In this document: positions 24,495 to 30,997 of the stretch, piece by piece
Numbering within the stretch: position 1 is the first letter of the stretch
Layout: each line of letters starts with the position of its first letter
The notes under the pieces: generated by a model
What the model saw: only the letters and a program-made list of their open reading frames with translations
Told to the model about the DNA's origin: nothing
The model's database searches: none
From: Conexibacter sp. CPCC 205762
GTDB taxonomy: Bacteria > Actinomycetota > Thermoleophilia > Solirubrobacterales > Solirubrobacteraceae
Length of the DNA: 34,730 nt
Direction: 5' to 3'
Assembly (NCBI RefSeq): GCF_030646155.1
Contig: NZ_JAUTDN010000048.1
Span: forward strand, 1 to 34,730
Position numbers and translations under genes: made by a program

Positions 24495-25508
24495 TCAAGC
24501 GGCGAGCCGGTCGAGCAGGCGCCGCGGGTTGTCGACCAGCATCAGGTCGAGCTGCTCCTCGCCGGCGCCGCGCTTGCGCAGCGCGGGGACGATCCGCCGC
24601 AGCAGGTGCTCGTAGCCCATCCCGCCATAGGCGCGCAGCTGGCTCTTGGTCCAGACCGAGTTGCCGAGCACGATCTGCCCGGCCAGGCCCTCGCCGAGCA
24701 GCGTCTCCATGCCGGCCAGCCGCACGCCGTCGGGCGGGTCGCCGTAGCCGTCGCGGTAGTAGGCCTCGTTGCCGAAGCAGACCTCGAGCGTCGCGCCGGA
24801 GGCCGCCAGCGCGACCAGGTACGCCGGCTCCATGAACTCGTCGACGTTGCCGAAGATCACCTGCGCCGGCGGGCAGCCGACGGCCGCCAGCTCGTCCAGC
24901 ACCCACTGCCCTCTGCGGGCGGAGGGGTCGAGCCGCACGAGCACCGCGGCGCCGGTCGCGGCGGCCGCGCGGCCGGCGGCGCGCAGCGCCTTGCGCTCCC
25001 CGCCGGTCACCGGCTCGCTCGTCCCGATCAGCCCCAGCAGCCCCGCGCGAAACGAGACACCGGGCAGCGAGACGGTCAGCGCGCGGAGGAACGAATCGGC
25101 CAGCTCGCCCTCGTCGAGCGCGGCCACATGCGAGGGGTGCGGCCGGTCCAGATAGACCCCGCAGCCGGCGACCACGTGCATGCCGCTCGCGCGCGAGATC
25201 TCGGGCAGCCGCTCGTACGCCGCTCCGAGCCCCCAGCAGGTCGGGTCGACCACCGCCCGCTGGCCCTCAGCCCCCGCCCGCGCCAGCTCCGACGCCGCAA
25301 GCGCGGCGTCGTCGAGCACGAGGTTGTCCTCCAGCGCCAGCAGGTTCCAGCGCACGAAGCCGAGGTTCTCCAGCGTCACGCGCGGATCCTCCGGCAGCGG
25401 CTCTCTCGCGGGCGCGTGCAGGATCCGCGCGTCGGTCAGCAGGTGGTCGTGCATCGAGACGACGCCGAGCGACGCCGCCTCGATCGGACCGAGGACGGTC
25501 TCGATCAC
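24495..25508 (-). CDS. Phosphotriesterase-family protein with a degenerate metal site
   Basis: 337 residues, GTG start overlapping the transporter ATPase stop (GTGA). The whole-length fold matches phosphotriesterase homology proteins: HDHLLTD at 20-26, GLIGTSEP, IVLGNSVWTKSQLRAYGGMGYEHLL, DNPRRLL. Of the six metal ligands only the first HxH (His20, His22) is kept. The bridging Glu/Lys position is Leu160 (GLIG in place of AEIG), the next His is Arg (VLVRLD), the following His is Asn (FGNVD), and the final Asp is replaced (LGNSVW for LSMDIT). It is therefore probably not a normal binuclear hydrolase. It could be a pseudoenzyme, a ligand-binding partner or a differently metallated enzyme. It is co-transcribed with the transporter. 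Confidence 0.85.
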   Translation of the reverse strand: MIETVLGPIEAASLGVVSMHDHLLTDARILHAPAREPLPEDPRVTLENLGFVRWNLLALEDNLVLDDAALAASELARAGAEGQRAVVDPTCWGLGAAYERLPEISRASGMHVVAGCGVYLDRPHPSHVAALDEGELADSFLRALTVSLPGVSFRAGLLGLIGTSEPVTGGERKALRAAGRAAAATGAAVLVRLDPSARRGQWVLDELAAVGCPPAQVIFGNVDEFMEPAYLVALAASGATLEVCFGNEAYYRDGYGDPPDGVRLAGMETLLGEGLAGQIVLGNSVWTKSQLRAYGGMGYEHLLRRIVPALRKRGAGEEQLDLMLVDNPRRLLDRLAA

Positions 25509-26593
25509 GCCGCGGCGAGCCTCGACGCCGCCGGCGCGGAGGCCGCGGCGGCAGCCGCGGCGTCGACGTCGGCGAGCACGTGGACGGCGGCCGGGACCGC
25601 GCAGGCGATCTCGATCTCGCTGCCCGGCGCGACCGCGGCCGGCGCCACGTCCGGCGGGATCGAGGCGACCAGCTCGCCGAGCACGTCGTGCACGCACTCG
25701 ACGCGGTAGCGCGTCCCCTGGAACGAGGTCGTGCGCACCTGCGCCCGCAGCCGCGGCGCGTCCGCGTGCGCCCGCGCGCCGAGCGTCAGCTCCTCCGGCC
25801 GCACGATCGCGGTCCCGGCGCGCGCGCCGACGGCCGCGTCGAAGCCGTGCAGCCGGCCGTCGCTGACCGGCAGCAGGTTGGCCTCGCCGAGGAACTGCGC
25901 GGCGAACAGCGTCGCCGGCTTGCGGTAGAGGACCTCGGGCGCGTCGAGCTGCTCGACGTTGCCGTCGCGCATGATCGCGACGCGGTCCGACATCGTCAGC
26001 GCCTCGGTCTGGTCGTGCGTGACGGCGATCGTCGTGACGCCGACCTCGGCCTGGATCCGCTTGATCTCGATCTGCATCGTCTCGCGCAGCTGCTTGTCGA
26101 GCGCGGCCATCGGCTCGTCGAGCAGCAGCACGCTCGGCTCGGGCGCCAGCGCGCGCGCGAGCGCGACGCGCTGCTGCTGGCCGCCCGAGAGCGACCGCAC
26201 GGTGCGGTCGATCATGTCCGGCAGGTGGACCAGCTCCAGCATCCGCTTGGCGATCTCGCGCCGTCTGCTCTTGGAGACGCCGCGCGTGCGCAGCGGGAAG
26301 CCGACGTTGTCGCCGACGGTCATGTGCGGGAAGAGCGCGTACGACTGGAAGACGAGGCCGATGTCGCGGTCGTGCGGCGGGCGCTTCTCGACCGGCTGGC
26401 CGTCGAAGCGGACATGACCGCCGCAGGTGCCGGTGAGGCCGGCGATGACGTTGAGGGTCGTCGTCTTGCCGGAGCCCGACGGCCCCAGCAGCGTGACGAA
26501 CTCGCCGGGCGCGACGTCCAACGAGATCCCGTGCAGGATCTCGTTGCCGCCGAGCTCGACGCGCACGTCCTCGAGCGTGAGCCGGACGCTCAT
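25505..26593 (-). CDS. ABC transporter ATP-binding protein (PotA type)
   Basis: 362 residues. Walker A GPSGSGKT is at 37-44. The Q-loop FQSYALFPHMTVGDNVGFPL, signature LSGGQQQRVALARAL, Walker B VLLLDEPMAALD and switch VTHDQTEA all follow in order, with a TOBE-type regulatory domain from about 240 on. This is the spermidine/putrescine/iron class, and the cytoplasmic ATPase drives the two permeases encoded just before it. The C-terminus ends in an Ala-rich tail. The ATG overlaps the permease stop by 4 nt, and its own stop overlaps the phosphotriesterase-like gene. Import of a cationic small nitrogen compound would suit the neighbouring hydrolases. Confidence 0.95.
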   Translation of the reverse strand: MSVRLTLEDVRVELGGNEILHGISLDVAPGEFVTLLGPSGSGKTTTLNVIAGLTGTCGGHVRFDGQPVEKRPPHDRDIGLVFQSYALFPHMTVGDNVGFPLRTRGVSKSRRREIAKRMLELVHLPDMIDRTVRSLSGGQQQRVALARALAPEPSVLLLDEPMAALDKQLRETMQIEIKRIQAEVGVTTIAVTHDQTEALTMSDRVAIMRDGNVEQLDAPEVLYRKPATLFAAQFLGEANLLPVSDGRLHGFDAAVGARAGTAIVRPEELTLGARAHADAPRLRAQVRTTSFQGTRYRVECVHDVLGELVASIPPDVAPAAVAPGSEIEIACAVPAAVHVLADVDAAAAAAASAPAASRLAAA

Positions 26594-27420
26594 GCCGTAC
26601 CTCCGTTTCGGGTTGCGGCACGTCGGCCGATCAGGGTTGCGACGCCGAGCACGAGGATCGCCAGCAGCGTGATCGACGTCGAGACGGCGGAGAGGGTCGG
26701 GGCGATCGCCTCGTTGGCGGAGCGGTAGAGCTGCTGCGCCAGCGTGACCTGGTCGATCGGCGAGAGGAAGATCGCCAGCACCGCCTCGTCGAAGCAGGTC
26801 GCGAAGGCGAACAGCGCGCCCGCGAAGATCGCCGGCCGCACGAGCGGCAGCTCGATCCGCCAGACGACCGTCGGCCAGCGCGCGCCGAGCGTCGAGGCGG
26901 CGCTGGCCAGCCGCGGGTCGACGCCCGAGAGCGCGCCCGAGACGACGATGTAGACGAGCGGGAAGGTGATCAGCGACTGCGCCAGCACCAGCGGCACGAT
27001 CGTCTCGCTCAACCCCGCCGGCAGGTCGAGGAAGAGGTTGTAGGCGCCGAGCGCGTACGAGACGTACGGGATCGCCATCGGCAGGATGAAGAGGCTGCGG
27101 ATCAGCGCGCTGCTGCGGTCGCCGACCAGCCGCCGCATGCCGAGCGCGGCGGCGGTCCCGAAGAAGGTCGCCAGCAGCGCCGCGATGCTCGCGATCTTGA
27201 GCGACACCTTCAGCGGGTCGATCCAGGTCGGGTCGGCCAGCATTCTGTCGTACCACTGCAGCGAGAACCCTCTCGGCGGGAACTCGATCAGCATCCCGCT
27301 CGTCCACGAGGTCGGGACGATCACGAGCAGCGGCAGCAGCAGGAAGACCGCCAGCAGGCCGCCCATGATCAGGAACGGCGCGCGGCCGAAGCCGAGGCCG
27401 GCGCGGAGCTCAGCGCGCAT
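26590..27420 (-). CDS. ABC transporter permease (PotC type)
   Basis: 276 residues, ATG overlapping the first permease's stop by 1 nt (TGATG). About six transmembrane helices are visible: FLIMGGLLAVFLLLPLLVIV, IASIAALLATFFGTAAALG, SLFILPMAIPYVSYALGAYNLFL, the LVLAQSLITFPLVYIVVSGAL segment, AIFAGALFAFATCFDEAVLAIFL and a final TLLAILVLGVATLIGRR. The ATPase-coupling EAA-type loop reads ASAASTLGARWPTVVWRIELPLVRPA. It is the second of a PotB/PotC pair and forms the inner-membrane channel with the next-listed permease. Confidence 0.93.
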   Translation of the reverse strand: MRAELRAGLGFGRAPFLIMGGLLAVFLLLPLLVIVPTSWTSGMLIEFPPRGFSLQWYDRMLADPTWIDPLKVSLKIASIAALLATFFGTAAALGMRRLVGDRSSALIRSLFILPMAIPYVSYALGAYNLFLDLPAGLSETIVPLVLAQSLITFPLVYIVVSGALSGVDPRLASAASTLGARWPTVVWRIELPLVRPAIFAGALFAFATCFDEAVLAIFLSPIDQVTLAQQLYRSANEAIAPTLSAVSTSITLLAILVLGVATLIGRRAATRNGGTA

Positions 27421-28307
27421 CAGCTTCTCCCCCAGTGCTTGGAGACGCCGAACAGGCGATCGGCGGCGGCGTAGACGACGACGATCACGATCACCAGCAG
27501 GACCGACATCGCGGCCGCCGTCGAGGTCTGGCCGGGCAGGTTGAACTGGCCGCCGATGACGCCCGCGACCATCGCCCCGTTGGGGCTGCCGAGCATCTCC
27601 GGCGTGACGTAGAAGCCGAGCGACATGATGAAGACGAGCACGCCCGCGGCCAGCAGGCCGGCGCGCAGCTGCGGCAGCACGACGCTGCGCAGGATCAGCA
27701 GCGGCTTGGCGCCGAGCACGCGCGCGGCGCGCACCTGCAGCGGGTCGAGCTGCAGCAGCGAGGCGTAGACCGGCAGCACGACGAACGGCAGCATCACGTG
27801 GACCATCGCCGGATAGGAGGCGAGGTTGGTCTGGTAGATGTCGAGCGGCCTGTCGCGCAGGCCGACGGCGTGGAGCGCGTCGTACAGCGGCCCTCTCGGG
27901 AAGTAGAGGATCATCCAGCCGTAGGTGCGGACCAGCAGCGAGGTCCAGAAGAGCGTGATCAGCGCGACCAGCATCAGCACGGCCGCCCAGCGCGGGGCGA
28001 TCGCGAGCGCCATCGCGTAGATCGTGCCGAGCACCATCGCGAACGCCGTCACGACGGCGGCGAGCACGAACGTGCGCGGGATCGAGTCGGTGAAGATCGA
28101 GTTGTCGAGCGCTCTGGAGAAGCCCGACTCCTGCGACGCGAGGTAGACGAGGTAGCCGAGCGGGACGACGAGGACGAGCGCGAGGAAGACGAGCGGCGGC
28201 GCCAGCAGCCATGCGACGCCGCTGCCGCCGAACGCCCCGCGCAGCCGCGACGAGGCGCGGCGCGCGGGCACCGGCAGCGTCTGCGCGGGGGTGGATCGGA
28301 CGGACAT
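27420..28307 (-). CDS. ABC transporter permease (PotB type)
   Basis: 295 residues. A basic N-terminal tail (about 1-30) is followed by six helices, starting WLLAPPLVFLALVLVVPLGYLVYL and ending VLLVIVIVVVYAAADRLFG. The EAA loop is RAARVLGAKPLLILRSVVLPQLRAG. It is typical of the first permease of polyamine-type importers. It begins 18 nt after the substrate-binding protein stop (TAA) without a strong Shine-Dalgarno, so expression is probably coupled to the upstream gene. Its stop overlaps the second permease start. Confidence 0.93.
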   Translation of the reverse strand: MSVRSTPAQTLPVPARRASSRLRGAFGGSGVAWLLAPPLVFLALVLVVPLGYLVYLASQESGFSRALDNSIFTDSIPRTFVLAAVVTAFAMVLGTIYAMALAIAPRWAAVLMLVALITLFWTSLLVRTYGWMILYFPRGPLYDALHAVGLRDRPLDIYQTNLASYPAMVHVMLPFVVLPVYASLLQLDPLQVRAARVLGAKPLLILRSVVLPQLRAGLLAAGVLVFIMSLGFYVTPEMLGSPNGAMVAGVIGGQFNLPGQTSTAAAMSVLLVIVIVVVYAAADRLFGVSKHWGRS

Positions 28308-28325
28308 GAGGAGCGAGTGCCTGCC

Positions 28326-29477
28326 TTAGGAGAAGAGCTTCTGGTTGTCGGCGGCCAATCTGTCGAAGACCTCCGAGAGGTACTTGTCGGTCGGCATGAC
28401 GGTGTCGCGACCGGGGGCGTTGGGGAGCAGGCTCTTCTCCTCCTCGGTCATGTCGTCGAAGGCCGCTCTGACGGGCGGGCCGTAGTTGGTGATGCGCGCG
28501 AACTCGGCGGCGCGCTCCGGCTGCGCGCACCAGCCGGCGAGCGCCTGGACGGCGTCGAGGTTCGGCGCGTCCGGCATCACGGCCATGTTGTTGAGCGACA
28601 GCAGCGGCAGCGTCCAGTCGATCGTGACGTCGAGGCCCTGCTTTCTCGCGCCTGAGAAGATGCCGTTGGGAGCGAACGCGACCGCGGCTGTGCCGGAGGA
28701 GAGGAACTGCTGGATCTGCGGGTACGCCTCGTAGAAGACCATGTCGTCCCAGATCGACTTGATCTTCGCGTCCGCCCGCTCGACGTCGAGCGGGTAGAGG
28801 TCGTCCGGCGTCACGCCGTCGCCCAGCAGGGCCGCTTCGCGGGTGCCCTCGAAGTAGTATCTGTTCGGCCAGGCGCGCTTGCCGGGGAAGGTTCTGGTGT
28901 CGAAGAAATCGGCCCAGCCGGCCATCTCTCTGTCCCACGTGCCGGTGATGTAGCCGGGCACGTAGCCCATGTAGAACGACTGGAACGAGGACTTCGCGAC
29001 CTCGGGCGGGAGCAGGTCCTCGGTCATCTCCAGCGTCGGCAGCGGCTTCTTGCCCTCGTCGGCGAGCAGCACCATGTAGCCGCTGGAGTGGACCGCGTCC
29101 CATCTGGTCGGGACCTTGCCGAGCAGCATGTCGTCGCCGAGCGAGCCGGGGATGTCGACGATGCGGATCTTGACGCCGGTCCGCTCGGTGAACGAGTCCC
29201 AGAAGGCCGCCTTGCGCGCCTCCTCGGTCGTGCCGCCGAAGGAGCCGATGATGACCTCCTTCGATCTGATCGCGTCGATCAGTCTCGTCAGCTCCGCAGG
29301 CTCGGTCGCTCTGGTGGCCGCCGACGTCGCGGCGGTCGCGGCCGTGCTGGTGTCGTCACTGCTTCCACAGGCGGCGAGCAGGCCCGGGACCGCAAGCATC
29401 CCGAGCGTCACGCTGCCGCGCTTGAGCAGCGTTCGACGAGACAGCTCGCCGTTCCACCGCTGCGTCTGATCGTCCAT
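28326..29477 (-). CDS. ABC transporter substrate-binding lipoprotein (PotD type, Tat signal)
   Basis: 383 residues, ATG 7 nt after AGGAGG (29485-29490). The N-terminus has a twin-arginine motif SRRTLLK (13-19), a hydrophobic stretch and a lipobox LLAAC with Cys37, so it is a Tat-exported lipoprotein that captures the substrate outside the membrane. The mature part is a PotD/extracellular solute-binding family 1 fold (IIGSFGGTTEEARKAAFWDSF, WDAVHSSGYMVLLADEG, DDLYPLDVERA). Ligands of relatives include polyamines, thiamine, phosphonates and other small cations, so the ligand is open. It is the first gene of the minus-strand operon, controlled by the promoter at 29606-29642. Confidence 0.94.
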   Translation of the reverse strand: MDDQTQRWNGELSRRTLLKRGSVTLGMLAVPGLLAACGSSDDTSTAATAATSAATRATEPAELTRLIDAIRSKEVIIGSFGGTTEEARKAAFWDSFTERTGVKIRIVDIPGSLGDDMLLGKVPTRWDAVHSSGYMVLLADEGKKPLPTLEMTEDLLPPEVAKSSFQSFYMGYVPGYITGTWDREMAGWADFFDTRTFPGKRAWPNRYYFEGTREAALLGDGVTPDDLYPLDVERADAKIKSIWDDMVFYEAYPQIQQFLSSGTAAVAFAPNGIFSGARKQGLDVTIDWTLPLLSLNNMAVMPDAPNLDAVQALAGWCAQPERAAEFARITNYGPPVRAAFDDMTEEEKSLLPNAPGRDTVMPTDKYLSEVFDRLAADNQKLFS

Positions 29478-29575
29478 CAACCTGCCTCCTGTTGGCAAAA
29501 GCGAGTCCGTCCGGTCCGCTGGGGGGGCGGGGGCGACCACGAAACCCTCGCGACGTTCACGACCTTGCTCTACGT

Positions 29576-29602
29576 GGATCCATCTTTGATTCCGATGGAT
29601 CC
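29576..29602. promoter_or_regulatory. Operator candidate E/F: two GGATCC boxes 21 bp apart
   Basis: Exact GGATCC at 29576-29581 and 29597-29602, 21 bp apart, with a weak GATTCC between them (29588-29593). Relative to the predicted start of the transporter operon (about 29606) the boxes fall at about +5 and +26. The regulator gene shows nearly the same geometry (+2 and +23). Confidence 0.68.
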
Positions 29603-29605
29603 AAC

Positions 29606-29642
29606 TGGTGCAACCGTAACGAGGTCCGCCACACGCTGTCAA
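29606..29642 (-). promoter_or_regulatory. Sigma-70-type promoter of the transporter operon
   Basis: On the minus strand TTGACA (29642-29637), an 18-nt spacer, then TACGGT (29618-29613). Transcription would start near 29606, giving a leader of about 129 nt before the substrate-binding protein ATG. This is the best promoter in the window. I see no recognisable riboswitch in the leader. Confidence 0.62.
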
Positions 29643-29693
29643 GGCCGCGATGTCGATTCTCAGCCCCATGGCACCTCGACATCCTGGCCAAGT

Positions 29694-29710
29694 GGATCCT
29701 GAGTGGATCC
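29694..29710. promoter_or_regulatory. Operator candidate G/H: two GGATCC boxes 11 bp apart
   Basis: Exact GGATCC at 29694-29699 and 29705-29710, 11 bp apart (one helical turn), overlapping the -35 region of the deaminase promoter. The short spacing differs from the three 21-bp pairs but keeps the same helical face. Confidence 0.6.
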
Positions 29711-29739
29711 CAAGATGGCTGTTTTGTATCCTGCGGAAA
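29704..29739 (+). promoter_or_regulatory. Predicted leaderless promoter of the deaminase gene
   Basis: TATCCT (29727-29732) lies 6 nt before the ATG at 29739, the spacing of a leaderless start. The -35 position falls on GGATCC box H. No Shine-Dalgarno precedes the ATG. Confidence 0.48.
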
Positions 29740-30161
29740 TGAAGCTTCCACCGGACATCAGCGCCGCTGAGCAGGAGCTGCTGACGCGCGCCGGGCAGTT
29801 GCTGGCGGCGCGCCATCTTGCCGGCCGCCACGAGGTCGCGGCCGCGTTGCGCACGCGCGCGGGCGCGATCCACGTCGGCCTGCACTGCGACGGCTCGGCG
29901 CGCCGCAGCGGCATCTGCGCCGAGGGGATGGCGATCGGCGCCGCCGCCGCGGCCGGCGACCTCGACGTCGAGACGATCGTCGCCGTCCACTACAAGCCGG
30001 CCGAGACGCTGCGCGTGATCAGCCCCTGCGGCGTCTGCCGCGAGCTGCTGGCCGACTACTGCCCGGACGCGACGGTGCTGGTGTATGCGGACGACACCGG
30101 CGCCGTCGAGCGCGCCACCGTTCGTGGCCTGCTGCCGGCGAAGACGATCCGCAGATGGTGA
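29739..30161 (+). CDS. Cytidine/blasticidin-S deaminase-like zinc deaminase
   Basis: 140 residues from the ATG at 29739. A GTG at 29703 and an ATG at 29715 are in frame but lie in or beside the operator, and the promoter favours 29739. The zinc site is complete: Cys60-Ala-Glu62 (the CAE motif, Glu as proton shuttle) and Cys97/Cys100 in SPCGVCREL. The segments AEGMAIGAAAAAGDL and RGLLPAKTI resemble blasticidin-S deaminase more than housekeeping cytidine deaminase. It is divergent from the transporter and carries the same GGATCC boxes. It may therefore deaminate the imported compound, for example a cyclic guanidine, rather than a nucleoside, but that is inference. Confidence 0.85.
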   Translation: MKLPPDISAAEQELLTRAGQLLAARHLAGRHEVAAALRTRAGAIHVGLHCDGSARRSGICAEGMAIGAAAAAGDLDVETIVAVHYKPAETLRVISPCGVCRELLADYCPDATVLVYADDTGAVERATVRGLLPAKTIRRW

Positions 30162-30208
30162 TCCCCGTGAAGTTGCTGGTCTGTGGGACCAGTGACTTCA
30201 CGGGGATC
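30160..30208. terminator. Long hairpin between convergent genes, probable two-way terminator
   Basis: Arms at 30160-30181 and 30187-30208 pair over 22 positions around a 5-nt loop, with only two G-U type mismatches in RNA. It lies exactly between the deaminase stop (30161) and the stop of the converging amidohydrolase (30213). There is no clear T-run, which is common for GC-rich actinobacterial terminators. Confidence 0.7.
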
Positions 30209-30212
30209 GTGG

Positions 30213-30983
30213 CTAGGCGCGGGCGGCGAGGCCGAGGACGCGGGCCATGTTGCCGCCCTCGATCAGGGCGCGGTCGGCGTCGTCCTCGATCGCCTTCCTG
30301 ATCTTGAAGCGCTCGAGGTCGAAGTCGTGGCCGGGCCACTCGGTGCCCATCACGATCTTCTCGGGGCCCAAGCGCGCGTAGGCGCGGCGCACGTCGGCCA
30401 GCAGCGTCGCCGAGGTCTCCAGCAGGATGTGGTCGTGGCGCTCGGCGACGATGATCGCCTCCGGCACGTTCCAGACGGCGCCCATGTGGGCGATGATCGT
30501 GGGCACCTCCGGGAAGCCCTTGGCGATCTCCTCGATCGCGAACGGGGCGCAGAAGGAGTCGTCGAGCGCGTTGATCAGGACCGCGAGGCCGTGCTCGCGG
30601 CAGCGCGCGAAGACCGGATCCAGCAGCCCGTGGTCGGCGACGTGGTAGCCGTGCATCGACGGGTGCAGCTTCAGCCCCGACAGTCCGGCGGCGGCGATCC
30701 TGTCGATCGTCTCCAGCGCGTCGTCGTCCTGCGGCAGCACCTGGCCGAAGCCGAACAGGCGGTCGGGGTGGTCGGCGACCAGTCTCGCGATGAAGTCGTT
30801 CTCGATCCGCTGCGCGAGCGAGCAGACCATCGCCATGTCGACGTCGGCGGCGTCCATCCGCTCCAGCAGCCTGCCCGCGTCGAACGGTCTGTACGGAGGC
30901 GGCGGCTCGCCCGGCTTGGCGCCGGTCAGGTAGTCGGAGCGGCCGCGCACGTCCTGCGCGGTGTTGTAGGCGTCGATCACCAT
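30213..30983 (-). CDS. Amidohydrolase-2-like protein lacking most metal ligands
   Basis: 256 residues, ATG at 30983 with a purine-rich AAAGGGG upstream. The fold is recognisable: GLKLHPSMHGYHV, TIIAHMGAVWNVPEAI, KIVMGTEWPGHDF. The metal site is not normal, however. The N-terminal HxH is Tyr6-Asn-Thr8 (IDAYNTAQ), the barrel His is Asn (VLINALDD), and the final Asp is Glu (GTEWPG instead of GSDxP), while the His in IIAHMG remains. A metal-free lyase or decarboxylase, or a non-catalytic protein, is possible. It is the last gene of the minus-strand set and starts 14 nt after the amidohydrolase-3 gene. Compare the intact relative at 19478-20395. Confidence 0.8.
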   Translation of the reverse strand: MVIDAYNTAQDVRGRSDYLTGAKPGEPPPPYRPFDAGRLLERMDAADVDMAMVCSLAQRIENDFIARLVADHPDRLFGFGQVLPQDDDALETIDRIAAAGLSGLKLHPSMHGYHVADHGLLDPVFARCREHGLAVLINALDDSFCAPFAIEEIAKGFPEVPTIIAHMGAVWNVPEAIIVAERHDHILLETSATLLADVRRAYARLGPEKIVMGTEWPGHDFDLERFKIRKAIEDDADRALIEGGNMARVLGLAARA

Positions 30984-30997
30984 CGGGGGATCCCCTT

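Noticed and set aside
29478..29605. A regulatory RNA in the 129-nt leader of the transporter operon
   Set aside because: There are G/C runs but no stable or recognisable riboswitch structure by eye, only a good ribosome-binding site.
12209..30617. Additional GGATCC sites, for example near 12209, 13527, 19157, 26046, 30612 and 30989
   Set aside because: These are single copies without a phased partner. Most lie inside genes, and 30989 falls in a short intra-operon gap. Their number is about what chance would give.
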